DNA from: Prinia subflava
Lineage: Eukaryota > Chordata > Aves > Passeriformes > Cisticolidae
Assembly: GCF_021018805.1 (NCBI RefSeq)
Contig: NW_026960608.1
Span: 1,178,001-1,242,000, forward strand
DNA length: 64,000 nucleotides
Direction: 5' to 3'
The number at the start of each line of letters is the position of its first letter. Position 1 is the stretch's first letter. A program made the position numbers and the translations under genes. Shown one piece after another: positions 44,391-55,990 of this stretch. The notes beneath the pieces were generated by a model. It was not told the origin of the DNA. It worked only from the letters and a program-made list of their open reading frames with translations, and did not search any database.

Positions 44391-45596
44391 TGTACGGGTA
44401 TAAAGAATCTAAAAGGTCTTACAGCATTTTAGTATCTAAATAAAGTAGTTTATTTATACAAAAGCACATATCTGAAGGCAAAGAGTTCTGAGAGCGGCCT
44501 TATTCTACAACCAATTACAAACCTAGGCAAACAAAGTCTAAACAAGACAATAACTAAAGCATAGAAATCTTAACACACAGAGTTCTAATGAAACAGTAAA
44601 CAAAGCATAGAATTCCTAACAAGCAGAACTAGTAAGACTATAAGCAAAGCACATAGCTGACATTACAGCCTCTAGGTAAATCAGCCTCCCATCTGACCCC
44701 AAGCAGGATTTTCCAACCATGGGGTCACAATCACAGAAAGGGAACACAAGATCACAGATCCCAGACAGGGGTCCCGGCCGCGGGGATCACAGTGGCAATG
44801 GAGGGGTCCCCAACTTGGCAGAGTTCCCGAAAGCAGGGCCGCAGGGACAAGGAAGGGTCCTGGGGTCCCAAACCCTTGCAGTTCCTGGTTGCAGAGACAG
44901 AAACCCTCACAGACTCCCCAGCAGCCCCGAACAGAGTCCTGGGGCAAACACCGCAGGGGAAAAGGGAAGGGACGGGATCGCAGGGGCCAGGGAGGATCCC
45001 TGGGGTCCCGAACCCTCGCAGGAGGAAGGGACGGGACCCCAGGGCCCAGATCCCAGGCTACCTTTAGATGATACCTTTAGAATCCCATTCGGCTCCCTGG
45101 CAAGGCTCCTTCCTCAGGCTGCAGGAGGTGGAGGTTGGATCGATTGATCAGATTGATCACTCGACCAATTCCTCCAATCCGTCCCCCTGACTGACTGACA
45201 CAGAGGCTTTTTATCCCAAATTGCAAAATGCATATTCATATTTTTTATCTACACACTAACCAATCTAGGTACAATTCTAAAGTTCGTAAAACTACGAAGA
45301 TCAGCGTCAAAACCTACGCACATAGCATATCTATTAACGTAAAACTCTATCTTACTAGCATAAGGTTCTACCTTGTTGTACATAAAACTCATACTAAAAA
45401 TTATAAGCAGTACCCTACTCTATTTTTGTTATGTCTGTACTCTATCACTAGGCCTGAAGCTGTGTCCTTCTACACTGAACTAGGACTTAGGGCATGTAAA
45501 GCTTAAAGCTAAGGGTTAGATTTCTACTTTGTGCATTTAAAGCTTTTATATATTCTAATTTTTCTAAAGGCTTTAATTCTATCTCTGTACTTTTCA
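44391..45596 (-). repeat. Insertion in ERV-B integrase, probable solo LTR
   Basis: About 1.2 kb between the two integrase pieces with TG…CA ends (tgtacgggtataaag … ctgtacttttca). On the minus strand AATAAACTAC lies about 60 bp from the end, fitting an LTR. The middle (44700-45110) is GC-rich with repeated ggggtccc/ggaaggg words; the right part is AT-rich. I found no matching target duplication, so the limits may be off by several bases. Confidence 0.45.
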
Positions 45597-45611
45597 CTTC
45601 TCTGTGGAGGA

Positions 45612-45947
45612 TCCATGGAAACATGGACTCCGACAATAGCCCTAAATAGACAACTTAGAGAAATTGAGACACATGTGGCTGGAGCTCAAAACAGGGAACT
45701 AGATAGGCCAGTAAATGATGTACAACCTGGGGATTATGTGTACATTAAGTCTTTTGCAGAAAAGACCTTGGAACCACAGTGGGAAGGACCATTCCAGGTG
45801 CTCCTCACTACCTTCACTGCAATCAAGATCAAAGAACAGAAGGCCTGGATCCATCCCTCCCGAGTGAAGAAAGCCCCAGAGGGAATTTGGAAGGTCACAC
45901 CAGGCGATAACGAACTGAAGCTGAAGCTCACTCGGGACCAAAAATAA
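45612..45947 (+). pseudogene. pol: ERV-B integrase C-terminal domain
   Basis: Reads VQPGDYVYIKSFAEKTLEPQ, GPFQVLLTTFTAIKI and AWIHPSRVKKAP, ending at TAA 45945-45947. The longer frame upstream (from 45531) belongs to the inserted LTR-like block. The env ATG follows 26 bases later. Confidence 0.88.
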
Positions 45948-45973
45948 ACGGACTAATAGTTATTATCGACATT

Positions 45974-46550
45974 ATGTGGAAAGTTGTAACTATTGTAGTG
46001 ATTACTTCAGCCATAACAAGAGTCAACGCAATACCATGTAGGTATAATGTGACTGGGATATATCGGTGCCAAGGAAGAGCTTATGACCCTTACTCTCATA
46101 AGGCTTTAAACAAGATGATAAAAGTCACGAATGCAATCTTGTGGGAAGGAAAAAATGTTTGGGGATGTAAGTATGCATTCATACAGGATGGGTTCCATGA
46201 GGCTTACCACCCACCCATGAGATCCATCCGGATTAGTTCTGAATGCTGTGACAAATGCTTGAATAAATGTCCTCAGTTTAGGCTCAAAACAGAGGGGTGT
46301 GCAATAAGAGGGTATGATATTGACTTGAACATCACCCAGGTATGTACTGAGCTCCATAAGGACCAGAATAAGATTGCTCCACCAGTGCCAAGAAAGGCTG
46401 TGATCACCCAGATGCCAGCTATTCCAGAAGTAGAGGAACAAATAACTCCTGTAGTTACCAGAATTGGGCCATATGCTATTAAGAAGACAGGAGTTCAGAA
46501 GCTGATAGTTAACCCAAAGTGGTCTTTGAAAGGAGTAGAAATAGGAGTAC
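45974..46550 (+). pseudogene. env: ERV-B env, surface-subunit N-terminal part
   Basis: The ATG at 45974 gives a signal peptide (MWKVVTIVVITSAITRVNA) with likely cleavage before IPC. The surface subunit is Cys-rich (ECCDKCLNKCPQF) with N-x-T sites (YNVTG, LNITQ). The frame is cut by insertion of an antisense ERV-B LTR at 46551. It is not related by eye to the ERV-A surface subunit. Confidence 0.85.
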
Positions 46551-47219
46551 TGATTTATTAAAATATGAATATCGATCTAATATCAATATCCAACTGTGAT
46601 GGACAAAAGACTCTCTAACAGTTCAAGTTAGAAAGTGTATGTTTATTGCGACGCCAGGCAGCGCGTGGGATAGCTCCCTAATGCGCACTGCAAAAATCAA
46701 AGGTAATTGCAAAGCCTTTTATTTACAAAAATGTTGAATACACAAAATACAAATGCATATTCATACCCCTGTCACTTCCTCTTCTCCGCTTCCTATGCTA
46801 ATTGACAAAAAGGCTATTAATCATGTGTAGTTTGTTCCCTGAAATGGCTCAGTGGTGCTTTTGTGAGGAGTGGTCACCAAAAGGAGGAAGTAAAATGAGT
46901 CTTCCTCCTTCTAAACTTTCAACCTTTTCAATGCACATGTGATTAATGGACGGTAGAACTCCCTGTTTCCTGTTTTCCAGTACTATTTCAGTGGGTTTCT
47001 GGAAACAGGAGGTCTGGTGTTGTATTGATTAGTTTCTCTGTTTGACAAGCAATGACTTATTAAATCCGGGGTAGCTTATCTTAAATCCGGTTTCTTCTAA
47101 CCATCCTCTAACTTTTAACTGATTTCAGCAAAGCTTATCTATTCATTTCAGCTAAATCAGCAACATCTATTGTTAACTGTAACCTTAGCTTTTCTCAAAG
47201 TTTCAAAATTAGTGTCTCA
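46551..47219 (-). repeat. ERV-B family solo LTR inserted antisense in ERV-B env
   Basis: 669 bp, complement of the ERV-B LTR, with GTAC duplicated on both sides (46547-46550 and 47220-47223). A 4-bp duplication matches ERV-A. Confidence 0.93.
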
Positions 47220-47223
47220 GTAC

Positions 47224-48225
47224 AGGTAAATGCTTCTCACGTTCGGCCAGAATGTGCCCCATTTCCCAGGACCTCCTTTATGGACTGGACCACTTGGCTC
47301 CAAAAAAGTATGCCTCCTAATTTTAGGAGTAAGAGGGATCTCACTGGGTTGCTAGGGACAGGACTGGGAGTGCTGAACACAATAGATTCAGAAGTGCTGA
47401 TGAATAAATTAACCTCAGTAGGGAGCGATTTAGTCAAACTACAACAACCTTTGCAATCCTCTCTACTAGCGCTGGGTAACAATCATTGGAAATTGACCCA
47501 AATATTACCAGAATGGGAAAATACAGAGGAGTGAGATTATGAGGTAATAATCAATGCGCTAGGCACAGCTAGTGAAAACATCTCGCTGGCTCTAGGGTGT
47601 ACTCAAGCACAACTGTGGATGCAATCAGTGGCTGCTGCAGTTATCAGGGAAAGTGAAGAGGGAACATTCCCTGCTGAAATTCGCAAGATTGTTTGGGACA
47701 ATGCCTCTGATATGGAGAGGGAACTTCAGTCTTGGTGGATGTTGGTCCATTTCACCTATAACCCTGTGACTAGTATGGTGACAGCCTTTGTTTTAACTAT
47801 ACACGATGCCTCAGTGGACCTAATACATCCCATAGTCCCCTTAGGATTAAACCATGAGGGAACAGTATTGTACCCTTCTGAACACAGGATGTGGGCATGA
47901 GAAATTGAAGGAAAATGGCTAACTGTTAATCTAGAGCCCTGTATTGTGAGGAAACAACTAGGATACATATGTGAAGGGACATTAGAAGGTGACAGACACT
48001 TGTTTGGATACAGACCAAAGTCTTTGTCACTTTGAAATGCATCCAGGCAAACAGACAACTTCACTTGTGTATACAGGACAAGGTTGTGTCTTTCTTAGAA
48101 CTGCATGCCTCATCATAAGGATAGACAACCAAATTATAGATGAGACTCAATTGAATTCGTGTGTTTGCAATTTTATTAGAATTAAGGAATGTGATTTTTC
48201 CTATCAGGCACCTGTAATATCACAT
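47224..48225 (+). pseudogene. env: ERV-B env, cleavage site and fusion subunit part
   Basis: Resumes with a basic cleavage site (RSKR, 47331-47342) followed directly by a Gly/Leu-rich fusion-peptide-like stretch (DLTGLLGTGLGVLNT). Then come a heptad-like region (KLTSVGSDLVKLQQPLQ) and a segment with LWMQSVAAAVIRE, IRKIVWDNASDM and HPIVPLGLNHEGTVLYP. Stops at 47532-47534 and 47898-47900 and later frame changes break it. The last readable part is FSYQAP just before the H insertion. Confidence 0.85.
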
Positions 48226-49044
48226 TGTCTTGGTTTGAAAGACAGGTATCTGCTAGGAAGGGGGCAGGACCTCCCTAGAGATGGAGAATTCAAATCCCCT
48301 CCCTCCAAATGATTCTAATTTAGAAAATTAAATAGGCTTTCAGGCAGAGGTATGGGGATAGGAATAACAGTTCTTTACTAGTATATATGACAAAACAACA
48401 AACAAACAACAACTACAGCATTAATAATAAACAGAACCAGGAACGTCGAGGGCTTTCTTTCACAAAAATCCCGGGGCAGTTTGATCTCAGTGCCCCTGCA
48501 GGACTCTGAGAGGCTGAGCTGGAAGGGTGGAAAGTCCCAGGCTGGTGGATGAGATGAGGAGCTCTGCGCTGGTAGCTGGAGTGGCAGGGGTGTCCCGGCA
48601 GGGCAAGGCAGTGCAGGGCTACAGAGTAGTAGGAGAACCCCAAAGCTCCAAAGAAGCAGTGGCGGTGGGGGGAGAGGCTGGAGAAAGCGAGCTCAGAATT
48701 CCTGGGTACACGAGCAGATGACAGTAATTTTCCCAGGACGAGACAGAGTGATGGCTGTGAACTCTTCATGCAGCGAGGGGCAGCTTGACTGTCCTCCTCG
48801 ATGCCAAGAGCATGAGTGAGCAACTGCCCCCCCCCCCAGCTCTGTCTTTTACCTTTCCCAAAGCTCACGTTATCTCTCCCCTCTGAGGGAAACTCCCAGA
48901 GTCTCAAAACAATAGGTGTAGCTTTTTTCTGCCATGTCCTTCAACTATTCTCTTTGTTCTGGTGAAGCACTGTTGTTAAAGTTTCTTAGCAACTTATGGG
49001 GAAAAATTCTCTAAGTTAAAAAGAGGCAAATCTGACCCCAAACA
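48226..49044. repeat. Family-H passerine LTR in ERV-B env
   Basis: 819 bp, starting TGTCTTGGTTTGAAAGACAG and ending CCCCAAACA. CACAT is duplicated on both sides (48221-48225 and 49045-49049); a 5-bp duplication fits the ERVL class. A second copy begins at 63694. I recall this sequence as one of the commonest songbird LTR types. Confidence 0.88.
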
Positions 49045-49076
49045 CACATCAATATATAAAAGCCAACCTAGCCACT

Positions 49077-49562
49077 GTGCAGGAGATACTGCCTGTGCCC
49101 ATAGGAATGAATTTGACATTAGTTGCTCAGTTGATTAAACATCATGAATTGAGAGAAATCTTAAAAGAAATTAGAGATGGAGGGAAAAAGACATTAATTA
49201 CAATACATCATGACACAGAGACCATCAAAGAGGTTTTTAAAAGGCTTGAGGAACATTTGTCTCATTATCGATGGGATGTGCTTTTTGAGTGGTCACCGAC
49301 AGCAACCGGTATACTGAATGCCTTAGTCCACCCTATAATTGTGTTGCTTATTTTGGTCAGCATAAGTTTAGTATTATCTGTTGTAATACTTGTTTGGAAT
49401 TGGAGGATGCTACGACGAGTGGCAGCTTTAACATCACTATCAAAGGCATATGGCTTGGTCTGGAGAGACACCAGCCGTACGGCTTGGATAGATGAAGAAG
49501 ACTGTATACTGAGTAAAAGAATTTACTCATTTCAAAGAAGAAGTGGGGAAATGAGACACTAA
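49077..49562 (+). pseudogene. env: ERV-B env, C-terminal membrane-anchor part
   Basis: An open frame with the end of the fusion subunit: PVPIGMNLTLV, LITIHHDTETIKEVFKRLEE, WSPTATGILNALVHPI, a hydrophobic anchor (IIVLLILVSISLVLSVVIL, about 49334-49392) and a basic cytoplasmic tail. Its last codons overlap the polypurine tract and LTR start. It belongs to the env interrupted by the H LTR. Confidence 0.85.
49535..49551 (+). other. ERV-B polypurine tract
   Basis: AAAGAAGAAGTGGGGAAA directly precedes TGAGACACT of the 3' LTR and lies inside the end of the env frame. Confidence 0.85.
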
Positions 49563-52311
49563 TTTTGAAGCTTTGAGAAAAGCTAAGGTTACAGTTAACA
49601 ATAGATGTTGCTGATTTAGCTGAAATGAATAGATAAGCTTTGCTGAAATCAGTTAAAAGTTAGAGGATGGTTAGAAGAAACCGGATTTAAGATAAGCTAC
49701 CCCAGATCTAGTAACTCATTGCTTGTCAAAAAGAGAAACTAATCAATACAACACAAGACCTCCTGTTTCCAGAAACCCACGGAAATAGTCCTGGAAAACA
49801 GGAAACAGGGAGTTCTACCAGCCATCAATCACATGTGCATTGAAAAGGTTGAAAGTTTAGAAGGAGGAAGACTCATTTTACTTCCTCCTTTTGGTGACCA
49901 CTCCTCACAAAAGCACCACCGAGCCATTTCAGGGAACAAACTACACATGATTAATAGCCTTTTTGTCAATTAGCATAGGAAGCGGAGAAGAGGAAGTGAC
50001 AGGGGTATGAATATGCATTTGTATTTTGTGTATTCAACATTTTTGTAAATAAAAGGCTTTGCAATTACCTTTGATTTTTGCAGTGCGCATTAGGGAGCTA
50101 TCCCACACGCAGCCTGTTGCTATTTAGATTTCGGGGGGTCCCCGGGGAGAGTTCCCCAAGAGCCCCCTGTATTCTAGGGTTGTGGGTGTTTGCGTGCAGG
50201 CAGGCGAAGAGACTCCAGACAGTTGGTGAGGTGCTGATGAGGTGAGGTGAGGGTTTATTTGGAGTCTTACCCCGGGAAGGCAGCATGGTCACTGAGGGAG
50301 AGGGGAAAGGGAAGGGGAGAGGGGGAAGGGGAGAGAGGGAAGGGGAGCCTCCGGAGACCTCCCGGGCAAAGAGGGGCAAAGAGGGCGAGCCCTCTCCGTT
50401 TGCACTCTTAACAGGGAGGTTCAAAGTGGGCACGGTAACATTCTTCAGCCAATAGAGTTACAGATACACGATACTGCAGGGAGGTTACAGACTTGGGATA
50501 AACCGTACACTTTCCAGGGGTGAGCCAGAGCATACCATTTCCATAAAATGCAATTCCACAATTCACCCTTTTTTCGTTAAAGTATGAGAAGAGAAATATG
50601 ACATATGACACTTAACAATTTAAAAATGAAGCAGTAATTACACAGTTTTGCAGCATAAAGCCAAATGCAATTGCCGTAAGGATTATGTTATACTGTGAAC
50701 AGTTTATCCGACTTTGTAATTGCAGTAAACGGGTTATGTGGTTTTATGTTGCAAGACTGAAACAAATTAACAAATTTGTTAGAGCCTTTTCAGCGTGACT
50801 GGCCTAATAGTGTCTAGCCTTTTCCAACTGGCTTTTCAGACCACCACAGCCTCCAGTTCTAGGCTATGGCACTGACTTCTGCTTCCATTCCAGGGACAGG
50901 AAAACACATGGAGTTCCCCGGACTCCACACACGGCCTGAGATTCTCACCCATGGATCTGAGCCAAATCACTCCTTTCACTTTCCAACTGGTTCAACCAAA
51001 GGATCTACACTCTGCATGCAATTGTTTACATTCATCCATATGTACCCATTGGGGATTTTTTTCGTCCATACTTGCACCAGAAATGTCGGAGACCTAACAA
51101 AAGACCCCCAGTTTCAGGTCACCAAAAGAAAAACAAAAAGAAAAAAAACTACAAAAACCGTCAAATACTTTCTCAGACACCATTTTAGGTTATCAGTCAC
51201 CCTCAGAACTTACTGAGGACAGCATAAACCCAAGAGCGTTACTGATTCAGTAGTCTAATACTGAATCGCGCTTCACTAGAAAGCAATTCAAAATCTGCTT
51301 CCCATGGATTTACCCTTGTGACCTGAAAAGGCCTCTGCTTTCTAAAACTGAAATCAGGACAATCTGCAATATGAACACACACAAAAACTAGAAAGGCATA
51401 ATTGCAAAACTACTTCATGGGGATGGGAAGGAAATGGAGAAACAACAGATTTTGGGTTTTAGGGTTGGAGAAACAGGGGTGTGGATCACCCTGCTGTTTG
51501 GCTAGAACAGCAAGGGACCGGGGCAGAATAACACGGAAAGGGGTTAATAAAGTAGAATTAACACTTATACATGGCTGTAAAACTGGTATTACAAATTTAC
51601 CTTAGCTTTGGGATTTGGTTTCTTAGCTTTTACCTTGTGGGACTTGGAAAGTGGAAGGTGGGAACTAAGGGCTGGAGGGAGAGGCAAGTGGCTATGGTGG
51701 CCATGCGGCTACAGCGCACATGGTGTCAGCCATGCTGTCTGTGCTGGGCTTAGCGGAACAAGGTTAACTCTCAGGGGTTTGTTAAGGGAAGGAGGGTTAG
51801 GGAGAAGGAGCATTGAGGGGAGGAGGGAGTAAGGGTAAGGAAGGAGGTTACAGAATTTACAAAACCGAGTTTTGGGAGGTGCAGGGCTTGGGCACAGCTG
51901 AAGACTGCTTTTTCCTTCTCTGATGGCTTTTTCACTGAGTTCTTTTCGCTGCTGTCTAGGGCGTTGGCTGCCAGGGCTCGATCAACGGTGTGCGGGGCCC
52001 TTACTGCCGCTGCCGCCAGGTGGGGTGTGCTCCACAGGGCTTCTCTGTGTGCCGAGGCCCACGCACGTGCAGCTCTCAGGCCCGCGCTGCGGCAGTCTTG
52101 CCGCACCGGGGCCGCGCCGCCCACACTGGGGCTGGGCCGCCAGCACCCTGGTGGCGGTCCCGCCACCCCAGGGCTTGCACTGGAGCCTCGCTGCGCCAGA
52201 GCCACGCTGCCCGCAATAAACATACACTTTCTAACTTTAACTGTTAGAGAGTTTTTTGTCTGTCACAATTGGATATTGATATTAGATCGATATTCATATT
52301 TTAATAAATCA
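49552..52311 (+). repeat. ERV-B 3' LTR, split by element E
   Basis: 49552-50114 and 52206-52311 together match the ERV-B 5' LTR. The split is in the 'cccacgcgctgcc' segment before 'gcaataaacatacactttc'. A small duplication of the split site (GCAGCC at 50109-50114, GCTGCC at 52206-52211) flanks the insertion. Confidence 0.88.
50115..52204 (-). mobile_element. Element E: insertion with one LTR-like end and a GC-rich other end
   Basis: 2.09 kb with TG…CA ends. 50115-50560 looks like a minus-strand LTR (TTTATT-type poly(A) signal near 50253, end GCAATTCCACA). It is followed by a minus-strand purine tract (complement of 50561-50582, CGAAAAAAGGGTGAAT). The rest has no readable gene. The last 250 bp (51955-52204) is a GC-rich, CpG-rich segment without a second LTR. 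Purine-rich GGGAAGG repeats lie at 50286-50345. It may be a partial provirus or an element with a captured host segment. Confidence 0.5.
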
Positions 52312-55300
52312 AGTGGAGAAACACAGAGTGACCATTGAAATGGGTCAACCTCCCAGCCGGACCCTGGGCTGGCTCAGAGGAGGGAGAAACCCCCCCCCCC
52401 AGGGTGCTGGTATTAGTGAAAATCAGGACAAGCCTCTGTCAGACTCCAGGGATTGCAGGGAGGCAGAAAACCCAAACACTAGTGGGATCCTGGGTTGGCT
52501 CAGCAGCAGTTCTCACGGTGGCTACAGCACTGATATTTCCCACTTTTCTCTCATCCTCCATCAAAAACAAAAGGAAAAGCTCTGTGTTTCCTTCAGACCC
52601 CCTTCCAGCAGCTGGGAGACCCTCTAAAAGGGTTGTGTTTCAGGAACATTAAAACCTTGCACATAATTAACTGATGTTTGCTGGAAAGCCGTGATAATTC
52701 CTCCTTAATAAACCAAAACCTACAGGATTTATCCTGAAGCTCCCTGTTTCACTTGGACAAAGTTTCCTCCTCATCCCCCCCCCCCCCCCCCCCGGCTTCC
52801 TAGCACACTCCTTTGACTTTTCCACCCCTGTGATCCCTCCAGCCCAACTCTTTCCTCATGGTTATCCCAGCAGGTTGCTGGCAAACCCAGGGAGGTCATT
52901 CATGGGAGCCCCTGCACATCCCGACTGGCTGGGATATGACCAGGGAAGAGCCTTTTCAGGATGCTGGAAGCGCTGCCAGGGGAAAAAGGCTGCAACCATC
53001 CCTGCTGGCTCCGGGCCTGCCTGCAGAGGAAAAACCTTGGCAGCACGTGACGCTTTTCTCTGAGCACTTGAGCTCCACTGGGTCCAACTGCGGGGCCTTT
53101 GTGCAAGCGGCGCTGGGCCCGCTCCACCTGGATCTGCTCCTCCTCGGGCACAGATGGCTGCCTTGGCACAGGGATGGGGCTGGCAGTGGCACAGGAACAC
53201 AGGGAGAGCACTGGGGCCCAACCTGATGCCTTGCCAGCACCAGCTGTGCTCTTTTCCTCCTCTTCTTTACCCTTCTCCTCTTCCCATCCCATTCAGTGTC
53301 TAACACTATGTTCCCATCTCCATCCCATTCCCTACCTGTCCCCATCCCTGTCCCATCCCATCCCTGTGACAAACAGCCCCCCAGTGCATTCCCGTTGTTG
53401 CTCTTATTACAGAGCCGTGGGACTCGTTGCATTCCACAACAGCCTAATGGATCTTCCAGGCTCCTCTCCTTGGAAACCAGGTGTAGGCCAGCCAGTGGAT
53501 GCAGCAAAAAGCCTGGCTGTGGGAAAAGCCCAGTGCCTCGACCAGGAAAACCTGTTAGTTATTTTGGATATACTGCAGGGAAAACAAGGATAAACTTCCC
53601 AATCCTGGCGTCCACAGCTGGTCCAGCCAAGGTTTGTGAACAGGAATTGCTGTTATCCAGCCCCTTCCAGTCTGGGGGGGTTCAGATGCTCCCCTTGGAG
53701 TGGAAATGCCAGAGGAGGAGGCTGAGGGAGCTGGGAGGGGTGGATGAGGCCAGGAATGGGCTGCAGCAGTGGGAGAATGGGGTGTGATATTGGAAAGGAA
53801 ATCTGGGATACGTTGTCCTGTTCACCTTCAGCCCTGCTGAGATCTAGGGAGTACAGCCAAGGCTGGGAAGAGCAGGGGCTGGAGGCAGTGGTGCTCCAGC
53901 TCCATCCCTGCTGCCTCCCAGGGCCAGCTCATCCATGGATGGGCATCAGCAACTGCTGCTCAGGGCCTTGAGGGGAGTGGGAAGCTCCAGGGATGGCAAT
54001 GCCTTGGCAGTGCTGGGATTAGGAGGGAGAGGATGGGTGCAACAGGGAGAGCACCCTGTCAGCACCAGTGCCACCAGCACAGCCCCAGCACATGGAGCCA
54101 ATGTTCCAGGAATACTGGGGGTGTCCCTGTCCCATGCTCCCCCACACCAGAGCTCATCCTGAGCCCCACAGCAGCCCCGATGTCCCATCTCCATCTGAGC
54201 CTGGTCTCAAACTGGAGCTGGAAGTGCTGCAGATCCATCATTCCCTGCTCACCTTCCTCCAAGGGGCTTTGAGCTTCCAATCCCATAACCAGGTCATACA
54301 GGTGCTTCCCATATGGGCCCCCCTTCCATGGGAGTTCCACCCTGGCCATGGCACACAGTGGCACTGCTCCTACACCCAAGGTGACCCTGGCATCCTGATC
54401 CCCCAAACACTCCTGCACCAGGAACACAGTGCCCCTCAGTATCTCAATCCCCTCAAATGCTCCTGCACCAGGAACATGGTGCCCTCCAGTATCCCAATCC
54501 CCCCAAACACTCTTGCACCAGGGACATGGTTACCCCCAGCATCCCAATTCCCCCAAACACTCTGGCTCTGCCGGCCTGGCAGCCACCCCACTCCCAAATG
54601 GGATCCGGCCAAGGGCAAGTTAATAAACTTGACAAAAAGCTCCTTTATGTGAAATAATTAAAATAACTCCTCCAGTCCTGATGGACATCCAAACCCATCA
54701 GCAGCTCTGCAGGTTTAATGAACTTTCCAGATCCAGAGGCTCTTGGGTAGGATCCTGCCCATCCCTCACTGCCAGCTGGCCCCTGGGAGAGAAACCACTG
54801 CACAGCCTCGGCTCTCATGTCCCCGTGGGCACTGGCAGCAGGTTTTGATGTCCCTCTCCTGCCACAGAAAGGGATAAGGGTGCTCCCAACCAAACCTTTC
54901 CCAGCACAGGGACTTCTGCAGGATCTTGCACTGGGATGGGATCAGGAAGAGAAGCAGCTCCAGCACATCCCTGCCCCATGGGAACCCCTTCTGCAGCTGC
55001 CTTGGGACACACATGGAGCACTAGGAGTGATTCAGTGGGGCTGGCAGGCTCTGCACCCCCAGTCCATGCTGGTCCCACCCGGAGCAGCCCTGGAGCCAGA
55101 GGGACCCTCCCGCACTCCTGGTCCCAGCCAGGGGTGGGTTCAAGGAACCTGTTAAAACACTTTTCCCTCTGCTGGCAGGTCCCAGCACATTTGGCACTTC
55201 CAGTTCTCCCTGTGGGCATCAGGGCCCAGTAAAGCTGTTTAGAATTAAAAGCCTTATTTCATTCCCACTGAGATCAAAGCACACAGAGAGGGAGGATTTT

Positions 55301-55894
55301 CATACCAGCAAATGACATTTGAGCCCAGCTGGTGCACCCCGGGGCCCCCCCATCCTGACCCCCATCCTGACACTCCCTGCTTGCTCCAGCAGGCTCTTGG
55401 CATGGTCCCGGAGGTTCTGGTTGTGCCCAACCAGCTCCAAACTATCCCGTTGTGTTCTAAGGCTCATCTCACCCCTCCGGGTTGGATGAGTTTTCTCCAA
55501 TCTCCTGGTTGGTGCCTCAGCCCCATTTTGACTCTGAGATCCCATGAACCAGACCCATTCCCTTCCATACTTCTGTGGTCACTCCAGAATCCAGCACCCT
55601 GGCAGGAAAACCTGGACTGGAGCAGGTGTGGTTTGCACCAGGCAGGAACTTCGATGACTCCATCCTCTCCTGAAGCAACTCCAGGGTGAGAGCCGGCCTT
55701 GCCCCCTTCCTGCTTTTCCCTGTGCCTGTCTGGAGCAGGTTCATTCCTGCCTGGAATGGGACATCCCTGTCCTGTGCCACCCACCAGCAGCTCCCAATAG
55801 GCTCTGCCTGCTCTGCTGCGCAGGAGCAGCCCCTCAAGCCTGAGGGGAATCCAGTGGCCCCCAGGAGCCTCCAGCTGCAGGGACAGAGCCATGG
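52312..55894. other. Unique-looking DNA with low-complexity tracts
   Basis: No exon recognised. A C-run lies at 52777-52793 and a (TCCCAT)-like region at about 53280-53370. Open frames on both strands overlap heavily and lack domains. Confidence 0.45.
54389..54565. repeat. 50-bp minisatellite, about 3.5 copies
   Basis: The word ctcctgcaccaggaaca recurs at a 50-bp period (ggaaca/gggaca at 54421, 54471 and 54521), each followed by a g-gtgcc/cccc-cagtatc-caatcccc segment. Confidence 0.9.
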
Positions 55895-55990
55895 AAACAC
55901 AGAATCATTTGGATTGGAAAAGACCTTCAAGTTCACCAGGTCCAACCATATCCATGGAGTACCCAACCCTATCCAACCCTGAGTTCATCC
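55895..55990 (-). mobile_element. CR1 LINE 3' end fragment (diverged)
   Basis: The plus strand reads acagaatcatttggattgg followed by aaaagaccttcaagttcacc and aggtccaacc. This is the complement of the CR1 tail. The extent to the right is uncertain. Confidence 0.6.

Larger units (their letters stand above)
31887..52311 (+). mobile_element. ERV-B: 7 kb provirus expanded to 20 kb by nested insertions
   Basis: Starts with a 5' LTR (31887-32540) and primer site and ends with a PPT and the 3' LTR (49552-52311, split). In between, in order, come leader, RT-connection/RNase H, integrase and env. gag, protease and most of RT are missing. Six foreign elements split it: ERV-C (33796-40556), an F solo LTR (40806-42408, itself split by a G solo LTR), an LTR-like block (44391-45596), an antisense LTR of its own family (46551-47219), an H-type LTR (48226-49044) and element E (50115-52204). 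Removing them leaves about 7.2 kb. The outer flanks (AGGG and AGTG) give at best a degenerate target duplication. Confidence 0.88.

Noticed and set aside
44719..45147. 142-codon frame inside the 1.2 kb block
   Set aside because: Rich in Gly/Pro/Gln and repeated words; fits LTR-type repeats rather than a protein.
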